A stretch of 64,000 nucleotides of DNA from Membranipora membranacea (Eukaryota; Bryozoa; Gymnolaemata; Cheilostomatida; Membraniporidae). The position numbers and the translations under genes are program-made. How positions within the stretch are numbered: the first letter of the stretch is position 1; each line of letters begins with the position of its first letter. The stretch spans positions 29,514,001 through 29,578,000 of the forward strand of contig OU612065.1 in NCBI GenBank assembly GCA_914767715.1. Direction: 5' to 3'. The notes under the pieces are model-generated. The model made no database searches. It saw nothing but the letters and a program-made list of their open reading frames with translations, and was not told the DNA's origin. This document shows positions 1 through 11,745 of this stretch, one piece after another.

Positions 1-1521
1 TGTGTTTATAGATTTGCCACTTCCTATAAACAGATGCCATACAAAGCATAAAATGTCATATCTGCTCACATGAAGGGAAATAGCGGAAAAGATTCATCAT
101 CATAAACTGAGCAATGAATCTGCACAGCACGTGCGATTTGAAATAATGAGAAGCAAATTTTGCTACTGACTTCTTTGCGGATATGACTCTGATGATGATG
201 CTGCTGAATTTTCTATGACGAACAGGTTGTTGTCATTTTAATGATATGAGTTTTTATAACGATTGTAAGTCATTAACAATGTATGTATAAGTGTTACTAT
301 TCAAAATAAATGTGATTGCACTAGATTTCTAACTGGTGGCAACAAGTTACTGGTGGGCAAGTGGTCATCATGTCATCACTGGTGCCAATAAAATTCCTCT
401 CACACGCTGTGACAATCATGTCACTCGGTCAAATGAAGTTCATATTAAAAATGAATAAATAAAAATAAAAACAATGTGATTATAATGCCAGTTCTATCAA
501 GTTTTACAATTTTCTTGTTTGTGTATGGTATGTATGTATGTATTGAACTAAACTTAATTCATTGGTTTTATCACCGGTTGTTAGGCAGAAATGGTTGATT
601 GATTAAAAGGTTCGGTTTGGTCAAAAGAAGTCATGTCCTCTTTGTTTGGTAGGAAACAACTTCACCTCATAAATTTGCAACAGAAAAAAACACACTTTAC
701 ATACCACCAGGAGACAACAACTCTCACCATGAATAGTTAACAGAGTAACACCATGGTAACTCCCTGATGGTAACACATGGTAACTCCCTCGACAGAATGA
801 CCGTGTCTGATGAGGAACAAATGTCAAGGGAAAAGTAGCACCAGAGTTTTGGTGATGGGTTCTGGTGTTACCTTTTCATAAAATCGCCACCTTTATATAA
901 AAAAATATTGTTATTTTGAGAGGCTCATTGTCTAAATTATAAAAAGTTAGTGCTGGTTTAGCCTGTCTTGACAAGCTTTCCTATTTCATGAAGCAGGAAA
1001 CAAAGCCTTTAAAATCCATTTATATGATCTCAGTCAAATGTTTATTGATATGACAGCAGTATATGTTATAAATACAAAGTCAAGTACAAGTCACACGTCA
1101 CACGTCAGAGCATCCACATTATTTGAGCAATTTTATTAAATTTCAGATCAATGTGTACACAACTTCAATTTACTAGGCTGTCGTCAATGCCCAAATAGTA
1201 CTGGGAATCATTAGGCTTCAAAGAGCTTGAGCAGAACTTGACACCGAGATGCAGCCCAAGTTGCACACCTCAAACATTGCATCTTAATGTCAATAAAACA
1301 TCACATATTCATATTATATTTCCATATCATATTTTACCATATTTTTAACCAATTTTCTGGTACATATAAACTGTGCATAGACTTCAACCAGATTATGTCA
1401 GATTGTATCTTAGACTATGGAGAATGGATAAGCTGGGAAGAAATCTTACAGCGTGTGAACTTAATGGAATAAATTCAGGGGGGAGCAACTCAAATGTTTG
1501 TAAATTGGATCAAATTTAATC

Positions 1522-1557
1522 CAGGGAGGGTGGGACACACCCTCCCCACCCTTCCTG
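1522..1557. mobile_element. 36-bp hairpin insertion, CAGGGAG family
   Basis: The element begins CAGGGAGGGTGGG and ends CCACCCTTCCTG, so it folds on itself. It is flanked by the perfect 7-bp direct repeat TTTAATC at 1515-1521 and 1558-1564. The repeat is read as a target-site duplication. Together with related copies near 3657, 6515 and 62452 it defines a family of ultra-short non-autonomous elements. The mobilising transposase is unknown. Confidence 0.75.
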
Positions 1558-2083
1558 TTTAATCTAATGTCTTAGTATCATTGTACCGTTAACAAGGCCA
1601 GTAGTTTTACTCATTTATGGATGCTCTCAATAGATGTTGTAATCTCTGACTTGTAAATTCATCTACTCAACATGATGACAATATTCATCAAATATAATAG
1701 AGCGGTCTAAACTACTCATATTAGCAGTTTTTTCTGTAGGCTACAATTGAAAAATGTGGCAAAATCAAATGATTAGCAGGATCATAATTTAGCCAATTAT
1801 TTTTAGCGATATGATATAAAGAAATTTTAAGTCCGATGACAAGTTCCTATCTTTTGGTTATGTACTTATATCTATATAACCCAACTTGATACTTATATTG
1901 TGCTGGGACAATGAGTCGGAAGTTAGTCTTTGGGTAGCATCAGAAACAGCAAATCCTGTTGCTTCAGGCATTAACCTAAAAATGGAGGATAAAAAATCTT
2001 GTCTAATCCTCCTACGGCAAGAGGGTGCGTATGGGACAGTGAGAACAGCATTGATATTGTTGACACTATGGTCCTACTGTCAT

Positions 2084-2118
2084 CAGGGAGGTCAGGAGAG
2101 TATATCCCACCCTTCCTG
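2084..2118. mobile_element. Hairpin, CAGGGAG family, decayed flanks
   Basis: It starts CAGGGAGG and ends CCCACCCTTCCTG, like the copy at 1522. The flanking heptamers CTGTCAT and CTGTTAC match at five of seven positions, so the target duplication has decayed or is not real here. Family membership rests on the terminal sequence. Confidence 0.5.
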
Positions 2119-2211
2119 CTGTTACTGTACATGAGTGTGAAACCTATCATATATACGTAGACTGATAACTCCTAACATCAATAATACCTACCAGTAACAG
2201 TGAGACCAGAG

Positions 2212-2243
2212 CAGGGAGGGTGGGATATTCCCAACCCTCTCTG
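2212..2243. mobile_element. Hairpin, CAGGGAG family, no clear target repeat
   Basis: The sequence runs from CAGGGAGGGTGGGATA to CCCTCTCTG and is self-complementary. I see no matching heptamer on the two sides. It lies about 90 bp from the copy at 2084. Confidence 0.5.
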
Positions 2244-3216
2244 GGAAGACAGATACTAATAAGATTATCTCAAGTTAATCTAACATACACAAACAGAAAT
2301 CACGGCAGTTGTAATGTCCATACATTACCCTTACTAAGCATCACCATCCAATATTAATGCACAAATGGCGGCTGCTCTGAAGATTGGAAGTTAGGCTTCC
2401 CTTTTTAATTATCATGATATAATGTGTGCTGATGGATTCCATCTGCGATTTGTTATCTCATTTGTCAAAGGAAGGAAAAGGATTTCCGTCTAGGGAAAAC
2501 AGAGAAGCAGTAAAAAAATTCTCATAATTGTTATATCATCATTATATTTCACTCAATAATTGAAGATATGCAATAAATAATGAATAAAGTACAAAAATCT
2601 ATAAATTACTTCCTATAAAAATTACATCATATACGTAGAGATTTATATTACTCTTAGTGGAATCTGTTTCTCAGCTCATCAAAAACACAATCTATATGCT
2701 AAAGATTTGATTGAACCTGATACAGTAGTTTAAAACACAGTACAGCAAAATATAGCCACGTTCTACCGACAAGTTCACTCGCACTATTATATGGAAAGAC
2801 TTCTGCAGTTATAACCACAGATATAGTATCACTCTCCGGTGGTTCTTCAGGCTCTGTTTGGACCTGATTGGTCGTAGTTGGTCTCTTCCATCTGTATTGA
2901 TAGTCTGGATAAATCTGCTCAAAATAAAGTTACGATTTCATTAATAATTCAATTCCACTAATCTTGAAGCAATGATTGGCTCTTGTTTCACTGCCTAAAC
3001 ATTGTGATTTGCAGGGCAGACTGGTACCGGTATCCAAAACCCTAGAAGGAGTAAAGTGTTATGAACATGCTTGAAAAACTAAATATAAGGCTAGCTAAGA
3101 TTAATATGCCCTCCTGATTTCCATGTTAGCTAGTGAAAATTTGTAATAGCTAACATAAAACCAACCCCAAACTAGCTGCCTAACTCGCCAATATCAACTC
3201 ATCTGGGTTTAATAAT

Positions 3217-3240
3217 TATATATATATATATATATATATA
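3217..3240. repeat. TA dinucleotide microsatellite
   Basis: An uninterrupted run of TA repeats in intergenic DNA. No other feature is associated with it. Confidence 0.9.
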
Positions 3241-3656
3241 AATATATTTATACATTTTGATTTATTTGGTAGACAATAATGATAAATATGGTAGATATGC
3301 TTATGATAAATAATGATATTAATAGTAATAATAAGTAATGATACTGATAGATGTGGTGGAATTACAACACAACATGATGCCACCCACTTTGAGAAGACCT
3401 AATATTAGCACAACACTTATATGTAAAAGTTTGGCAGGCAGACTAGACTATCATGTGACTAATTGACATTTTATGGCTGATATCGTGTCCAGTATTTGGT
3501 TTATATTTTAATAAACAGCCATCAGTGTCAAGTTTCTTTCAGATATTTTCTGATCTTCCAACTCCTCAGATAATGTTAGGGGTCACTGGATTGTAAGACT
3601 TGTCTTTCAAGAGCCTAACAAATTTCAAAAGCAATGATCTGAATTGTCCCTTGTAT

Positions 3657-3689
3657 CAGGAAGGGTGGTTATATATCCCACCCTCCCTG
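3657..3689. mobile_element. 33-bp hairpin insertion, CAGGGAG family
   Basis: It begins CAGGAAGGGTGG and ends CCACCCTCCCTG. The flanking heptamers CTTGTAT (3650-3656) and CTTGAAT (3690-3696) match at six of seven positions, consistent with a slightly decayed 7-bp target duplication. Confidence 0.65.
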
Positions 3690-6514
3690 CTTGAATTGTT
3701 TCAAAAAGAATTTGTCAATAAATGTTAAAGTTGTGTTCTCTTTAGTTATGTGCACACAACTCTTAATATATATGTCCAATTATTCTATCCTCACTGATAT
3801 CAGGAGGGTGATATAAGGCATTATATCTACAGAGGCATCATTATTGTATAACAGCTAGAGTTGAATCATTAGAATGCAAACAAATAGAACAATTAAATGT
3901 GGACAAAGGTATTGGCTCCACACAAGACATATAAACAAGCATTATAAATAAACTCTTGAAGAGTATTTAAATGCCTATGGTACCAACTGATGTGTCACTA
4001 TGTACTAACTGTAGCTAACACTTGTCTCGAGTCTTCTGTGCAGTTTTGCATATCTATGGAAGGTTCTAAGGCTCTCAAGTATAACTGTGACAGATATCTG
4101 TGATGACCTTTCTGCTCAAAGAGGCGGGCACAGAAAGCTTGTGATATCTTATTGGCACAGCTAAATCCTTTGTTGACTTCACTTCAAAATGAAAACAAAC
4201 AATAATTACATGGATGACAGTTTGAAAGCTGCCAAGTTGGCAGACCAGATAACTATTTTGAACAGTATTTTTCAGTACAAGCAGGTAGAATTTGCTAGCT
4301 ATCACTTATGCTTGGCCATCCATTTACATTCTTTAGACAGTGATCAGAAAAGGAGACTGGGAACAACTCTGACAAATTCGCAAAGTTTTTGCTCATACAG
4401 TACTACAGCTCTACACCCCTCCTCCCTCCAGGAAATGTGACTGTCTATCTGTCTAATCCCATCGAGGTATCTGACTTTTCTGACTCATGCATTTTTTCTC
4501 TAAGCCCAATACTCTCCATTCATGAAAACAACACCTTCAAACTAGCTACATCCTTTAATTTGACAGCACAATTTCACATCAAGATTAATTAGAACCCTTC
4601 AAAATCCAATCACCTGTCATAAAGCTGTCTTCACACAGAAGGGTTTCATATTTTTTGGCTGTTTAATAGTTTAAATTGAAAATCATATTGACAATTTGTC
4701 ACAGGCCCGTCAAGATAAATGTTGACATATACAGTGATTATGAAATTGCAGACCCAAGTTGATATCACGTTTTTTCAAACCTTGATGTTAGGGCGTTCTC
4801 TGTAAGTATCAAATTAAATTATCATGCATAAATTTTATATCAACTCAAAGCTGAAGGCTTTGATTAAAACGATATCATCAGTCAAAATTAAAAGCAGTAA
4901 TGGGTGTCTGTACTCATGTTTGAATAAATTTAACCCTCAGATGAAGGAAGTAAGAACAACCGCCACTTTGACACTTTGACCATGACATATGCATATCCTT
5001 ATGTGTGTCAGTACGCCAGAGACTATAGATATCTAAATTCTCTGATTCCACTGTCTGGTGTGACTCAGTGAAAAGTGGACACTCTCAGATGTTGATCGTT
5101 AGATGAAGTTATCAGTGGAGAGGAAGCAACTCTGAATGTAGGCAAATTTTACCAAACTGTTGATCTTGTCAACCTATCAATGGCAACATTGACCAGTGCT
5201 TTTTTTTGTTTTCCTTAGCAATATTTTGGAAGAATGGCTTATCAATCTTGCTCAACCCTTGTCAGCCTTTGCAGCTTGTCAGGTTCACCAATTAATTTTG
5301 TTTGTGCATGGTCCCATCTGTACAAGTGACTTGATTGGCAAATAAAATTAATATAATTTTAATTATATATATTTCCCTATCCAATTTATATTAGTATTAC
5401 CTTCCATGAACCACACCCGCCAAGACTAAACCATAAAGCGACCAAACCCAATATGATAAAAAAATTAATGACTCCCAGATTTTCCCATTTACCGAAATAA
5501 ACTCAAATAAATGTCACAGTGACATCGAGATTAAACTATTATCATCTGTATCTCCGATGCTAGACTCAATTTAATGTGAGTACCTAACATGTTCCCGCCC
5601 TTAATTAATGAAAATGAAGTCGTGTTGTGACACCAAATTCCGTCTGACAGTACTCATACTAAGTGAATTAATTCACTCTCTATCTATCAGAGATATACAC
5701 GCAATAGTATATGACGTCATCAGTGTGGGTAAATGTATCAACCAACCTGCATGTTCTGACTCTGTCAAGAATGTTGAAACATTGGCGTAGATTTGCAGTG
5801 ATTCTGTTATAACACTCTCGATTATCGTTTATTTCTACAACATAACAAGAGGACAATTAAGCGGACATGCCACAACCAACGTGCTGCCAGCGACAGTAGA
5901 AACACCGGTAATGATGCTACCATAACTCATGAGGGAGTTAGAAAGTGAAAAATGTTCATCTTGACAATTGGTTTGTACTTGAATTTTTTTTGATTTTTCC
6001 CAAGAGAATAACGAAAACTGACCGGACCTGTAGATGCTTCAATATTTAAACAGTGCAACAGATATTTTGTTATTCTGATTTTGAGGGAGGGTAAGTTGAA
6101 GTGCTAAAGCTCTGCCTGGGTTGTTTGTAATGGCATTCCATGATCATAGTTTTAATGGAAAGCCAGTGCAAACAAGATTTTGATCTACATGTTATGCTCT
6201 AATACCAGATAAATTACTAACATATAAGAGGAAGTTAACCTGAAAATAATACACAAGATCTAAAAGAGATTACTCACACCCACCCTGCTAACACTCTTAC
6301 CTCAATGTCTGGGCTTGTTAATCATTTTTAAAATGTGATTATATTATTAACATATTTATGATTTTGTTTTCATTGGCACCTATGGCGCAATACAGATTAA
6401 CACCATATTAATATCAGATACATACTAATATCAGGGAAAGTAACCTCGCAGATATTATACAGAGTTGATAGGTGACTGATAATAAGACAGAGAACCTTGA
6501 AGGTTTGGGCTGAG

Positions 6515-6544
6515 CAGGGAGGGGGTATATCCGCACCCTCCCTG
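6515..6544. mobile_element. 30-bp hairpin insertion, CAGGGAG family
   Basis: It begins CAGGGAGGG and ends CACCCTCCCTG around a TATA centre. It is flanked by the perfect heptamer GGCTGAG at 6508-6514 and 6545-6551. This is the smallest copy in the window and one of the clearest duplications. Confidence 0.75.
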
Positions 6545-8383
6545 GGCTGAGATAGAATGGCACAAATAACTTGTCAGTAGGGAAATAGCTTCTTGTAAAA
6601 TTGTAACTATACTTTTACTGCCAAGTCATTCCCTCATACAATTTCAATGTTACTTGTCATAAATATTGTTGGAATTTTTCATGACTAGACGATGCCTAAC
6701 AAGCAAAAATGTTCATGAAATTAAGACGAGTGGAATGATTTACTTCTTTCAAGGTTTCCAATAATCTGTCAACATATGACTTTGCATTTCCTGCAGGTCA
6801 CACCATCAATCGGAGGTCACAATGTCAATGTACCTCAGTACCACACATTATGCCCTAAATGTGAGAATCAAGCTTTCTCAAAGTTGCACTACTCAATTAC
6901 ATCTTTGTTGTTTTCTTTTTAAAACACGCTGTTTTACTGGGACTACAGTGGAATTTCTTAAGACATATCCTCCCAATTTGTATTCCTTATATTCTAAGAC
7001 TAATGCCAATTCCTCTTTCTTATAAACAAAAGAGGGCTGTGAGTTCCAAGTATCCAATATGCTCAAAGTCAATGTTTTTATAGATAATTAGGTGCCGTTT
7101 CCCACATCAGAACAAAACAATATTGTTCTCAATCGATTTGGATAAATATTTGATAATATTGACTGCCATACAGAAGGAATAAGCCATATCTATTTTTGTA
7201 TTCAGAGATGTGAAGATTTCTCACAAAAGGTGAGAAGCGCATCTTTGAAATATTTATTGGTACAAACTGACCAAAGTTGTCTGTCCTTTTGCCATGTGGG
7301 GATAATAACACTACTGTTGACGCCCAGACAATTTACTATAATTTGTCATTGTTTTTTATCCAGGTTATAATTGTAATGTGAGTCATAAACTGACACTTTA
7401 GAGATGATGTTTTGGTGAAGCATTTGAAGACAATCAAAGGCCAGCGGCAATGTAGGGTTTGAGGTAAAGAAAACACCTTCCAACCAAATTCATGATTGAG
7501 ATTAGTTCATTCAACCAACAGCCTGAGGCAAAACAATATCAGTTCTGTGTCAGTTATGTACTCTGTAAACAAACCGAAATAATCATTGTATTATCTTTTA
7601 TAGCGGTTAAAAACAATGATCACATTTTTAACCCTGACCAGCATACTATTACAAAATTTGATCTGCTTTTCTCATGAATTTGAAACCAATCAGTTATTAT
7701 CCTGCTATAGTTGTGTAAGCCAAGTTACGATTCTATTGTTTTTCTATTCTTATCAAAACCATTGTTATTCTTAATCGAAGGACCATCCAAGTATGAAACA
7801 TGCAGAGTGCGTGAGCTAGAATGGGACTGCACAATACATTGGAAATAGTTTTTTGGCAGACAGACCACGGTGGAGTGAGCTGGCAATGTAACCATTGATG
7901 AATCATTTCCTAACAATAATCATTGCACCAGAATGGCTACAAGGACATCACTAGCATACATACACATATCATAGTCTAAGTTACCAAATCAATTCAGGAA
8001 AAAGGAGCTATTCGTTATTCGTTACTAGACTATTTTGCCATTTCAGTCGCTGAATCAATGTAAGCATATGCTAGAGAACTTCCCTTCCGGAACCAACTAG
8101 TTCAAGCTATCACTTTCCGTAGCCTTAACCTTGGCTTAAAAAAGCACCTGCCAAAAATAGCCTACCATGTCTGGAATCACATAAACTGCACTCCAGACAG
8201 GAACAATCCTCAGATTACAGTAAGTCTATGGGAGATTATCAGATGAACATGGATCCAGGTCGATGTTTACCAGGAATTAATGAGGCACAGACAACACGTT
8301 TTTTTCGTAATCTGGACATTAATATACCATTAGCTCCTATCAGAACGATGGCACCATCGAAGATTAAGTTTCCCTCTTACTAA

Positions 8384-8643
8384 CAGGACTGTAGTCTAGA
8401 AAAAATGGTAGGGGAGGCAGAAGTCTGAGGCGAGTCTGAGGCATCACCAGTAACCTCCTCCCGAGCAAATTGAGGCATATAATAAACAAATGGAAGTTCA
8501 ATTATAGTGTTTTTAGGCCACTGTATTTAGCTGTCTAAAATTATGGTAAGCTGTATCTATCAGGGCCGTATTCCTAGGGGAGGCAGAGAGGCACTGCCTC
8601 CCCTAGGAATACGGCCCTGATAGATACTGCTTACCATAATTTT
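8384..8643. mobile_element. CAGGG-CGTAG inverted-repeat element with long palindrome
   Basis: The left part, from CAGGACTGTAGTCTAG, resembles the element at 53515 and shares the stretch AAAATGGTAGGGGAGGC just inside the end. The right part is a near-perfect palindrome at 8537-8643 with arms of about 50 bp and a loop of about 7 bp. Each arm contains CAGGGCCGTATTCCTAG, which is the element's own terminal sequence. This looks like a copy rearranged into a foldback by terminal duplication. No clean target duplication is visible, because the flanks are part of the palindrome. Confidence 0.65.
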
Positions 8644-9262
8644 CATTATCTTCAGGTAATTTTTGGCAAATCCCAAGGCACTGTCTGAGCACTTCTTATT
8701 AGAAACTAATTATGCTAAAGACTTATTTTGCAAATTATATTTCAAACGCATGAATCAAGCTTGTGGAAGCACTGCCCTAGGTAAGAAGCTAATTAATGTT
8801 GAATTATTCTAATTTTTGGCATGCATTCAGCGTGACATGCAGGCAGATTGCCTTTTCTCTTCCTGAAACTTTTTTTTTAAACCTCAGAATTTCAATTTTG
8901 TTTACTTATTTACTGGGTGTAATTAATAGCCTAAGTGGCGCATAAATGGTAATTTATATAGTTTGCGATGCAGTAGACAAAAAATGGCCATATTGTGTGT
9001 CTCAGCCTGTCTCGACAAAATCTCAATCAAATGGGATGGAGGGAGGGAGGGAGTTAGAATTATCACAGCAGATTACATCTAGGATGTGCGTCCTTATTTG
9101 TAATTGCAATAATAATTGGCCAGATCTAGTTAGTCTTAGGCATAATATGCTGGACAACCAAATCGGGTTCGTACTCATTTTGTCAGGGGGGTCTGGAGTT
9201 TGCGAGCCAATGATAAACACGAACTGCCAGGGGCATTCATACTCGTGCACGAGAGGAGAAAT

Positions 9263-11745
9263 TCAAGAACCGCTGCTGTTCAAGTTGTTATCTTTACACA
9301 GTCTTTCTGCAAAACTGTCAAGAAGTCCTCTATGATAGAGTAGGAAGGATCGGCAAGGAAGGGCGAACCACAAAATATGAACTCCATTATTTTCTCTTTG
9401 TAACATCTCAGTGGGCCAGCTGTCTAATCGTTGTCTCATCAGGATGAGAACACTCATGGAAAACTTGAGAAAAACTCAAAAAACCTGGGAGAAAACTGAT
9501 AGGAAACTCACCATTGATCACATTTTGGTAGTTGCAGAGCGAAGCTAGCGACGCCAGGTATGGAAACTTAGGACCATGTATAAAGTCATGAAACTCTGCA
9601 TAGCTACATCCATCAAACATTATATCCAAGCAGTGCTGGGTCCTGTTGAATAACCTGTTGAACGAAAAGAGAGAATATGGAGTAGCCTGTGAACTCAAGC
9701 AACAATGGCAGTCTATACAAGGTCCTATGTCAGCTTGGTATATCTTGGTCTGAGTGTTAAAACTGAGTCTTGGATAAATGCGGGCTTCATTCAGTGTTGT
9801 GAGTGTCCGATTTACTATAAATAGTCCAGGCTTTGCTTAAAGACTACTGCTTGGCAACTAAATCAAAATTTCTGGAACCGCTCTATGTGGATTGTAAACA
9901 TTCCTTGGCATCAGATATTTATTTGGTCGCATTCAGTTTTTGATTGATGTCTGTACGGGTGAAGAATTTAGAGAGTTTAGCACCCACAACTCCTTGATAT
10001 GAGGGTGATACATAGTTTCTCTCTTTGTATCTTACACTGTTTTAATCGGTTTATACCTGGATGCGTATCAATAACAAAGTTATCAAGAATCCAAGGAATT
10101 TCCAACTTTTATCACGCAATCACTTGACTGTCTGATGCGGAGTCTTCATTGCGGAGAGGGATGTCCCTTCTAGAGTACTGGTACTGGAACCCATGGTACT
10201 CAAGGCGCCTTTACCCTTGCCCGCCAGGATTCCGGCTACTCTTTTTATTGAAGAGGCATTTCTTAACATTTCATGTTATGTTTGAGACCAGAGGTTTTAC
10301 AGCCCGAGAAGGATAGGGGAAATCATCGGTGAAGTCTGCCAAGATTTATCCCAATTCAAACAATCCAAAATAAAGCGTCAAAACTCTTAAAGTGAAGTTA
10401 ATAATCAAGATCAAGCCACACATTTTCTTTTTCGAAAAAAAATATTTGTGTGCTGTGAACTGTAGCTTAATTTGTACAATACGGGGGGGGGGGGGGATTT
10501 CGTCGGGCGGGAGTCAAAAGTCTAGGGGGCTCAGACTAGTATAATACCAAAATTGACTGAATTTACCCATATGTCACCAAATCCATACCGTCACACAAGA
10601 TGATAAATGTTCATCATATTATCTGAATTTCGATAGTCTGGGAATTAAATGTATATTATAATATCCGAAATTCAATGGTCTGGGCATTAAACTATGGCCT
10701 GGGTGATTGATTGGATAATGTTATTGGAGATATGATTTCATAACAGTCCAACAATGGTCAGAAACTGAATTAAACTGAATAAAAACCCACTCAATCAAAA
10801 TACATGATCTCAATTTCTCATCGGTCAGTCACTTTTACTGGTATTCTGATGTGTGGACAATGACCAACACAGATTTGTCAGGTTTTATGTCATGTTTGTT
10901 GTGATGAAGGTGATATATATCACTGGGTTGTATGGTAACAGTTACTGGCAGAGTGCCAATATGCGTAGGTGGTCTACCCTTCACCCCAATGATCAAGATG
11001 TAGACCACCGTATCCACCTTAATTATGAATCATATTTTAATCAGAAATGCTTCATCACCTATGATCCTATTAATTATGTCCGTAGTCCACTTGCGTTACA
11101 GGCCGAATATCATATTGTCTTCTCATGAAGTAGTGCATGTTCAGTTTCTTGGACGGAGATGTTGAATTCAATTAGAGCATCCATGAACTATTGTTAGCAA
11201 AAGAAGTTGGTTTTGATAGAACGCTACTGGGAACCTCATGAAAATTGCATTGTGGGAGCTTCTTTTAACAACAACTAATCGATAGCTAACAAATAGAACA
11301 TCGCCTGCCCTGCTAGAAATGATCGAATATAGACTGAAACTGGATTACCCTACCGGACCCTCCTCCGACCAGAACCCTCGTCCCGCTGGACCCTCCTACC
11401 GGAACCCTCCCGATGAACCCTACAACAGTTCTTTGATCGGCTTGGAGACCTAAGTCAAACAGAGACATGGAGAAATTAGGATAAGGTTAAGTCATTGATA
11501 GTATCTTACCTGCATAAGTAGCATGTCTGCTCCGTCACTGTGGGGTCACAGAGGAGCGTGGCATTAAGGGTGCCGTGGATTGATGCTGCTGCCGAATGTA
11601 AGGTTGTCAACTCTTCATTTATACAAATAAGTGTCTGATTTCGACTCTCGCTGCAGGTCGGAGGTCGTATCGTTGAGGCAGCCATTGTAAGTCCATCAAT
11701 GATTGTGAGCATTAGAAATGTTAAGGGCAATCCTATGGCTTGCAT
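9263..11745 (-). CDS. Small secreted cysteine-rich protein, three exons
   Basis: I do not recognise the family. Coding exons on the minus strand are 11745-11510, 9654-9512 and 9306-9263. They total 423 nt, giving 140 residues plus a stop. Each junction has a GT donor (GTAAGA, GTGAGT) and a pyrimidine-rich AG acceptor, and frame is kept at both. The first ~23 residues (MQAIGLPLTFLMLTIIDGLT) are a convincing signal peptide with likely cleavage near TMA/AST. The mature part has nine cysteines spread over all exons and three N-glycosylation sequons (NQT, NAT, NRT), so it is probably exported through the ER and disulfide-bonded. The last exon encodes only about 14 residues and is the least certain part. 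It could be a host-defence, adhesion or signalling peptide, but nothing in the sequence decides this. Confidence 0.55.
10483..10496. repeat. Poly-G run
   Basis: Fourteen consecutive G in intron 1 of the small secreted-protein gene. It could form a G-rich structure and is a likely length-variable site. Confidence 0.9.
11346..11424. repeat. Degenerate CCGGAACCCTCC minisatellite
   Basis: Several imperfect copies of an ACCGGACCCTCC-like unit follow one another. The stretch is unusually GC-rich for this AT-rich region. It sits just downstream of exon 1 of the secreted-protein gene (minus strand), inside its first intron. Confidence 0.6.

Larger units (their letters stand above)
1..9262. other. 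Gene-poor stretch with scattered hairpin elements
   Basis: No coding exon could be supported here on either strand. Open frames are short, AT-driven and lack convincing splice sites or family motifs. The stretch holds short hairpin insertions (listed separately near 1.5, 2.1, 2.2, 3.7 and 6.5 kb), a TA dinucleotide run near 3217-3240, and the CAGGG-type inverted-repeat element with a long palindrome at 8384-8643. It lies downstream of the small secreted-protein gene, whose stop codon is at 9263-9265 on the minus strand. Confidence 0.6.

Noticed and set aside
8946-9335. 129-codon plus-strand open frame
   Set aside because: It overlaps the last exon of the minus-strand secreted-protein gene antisense and has no recognisable domain.
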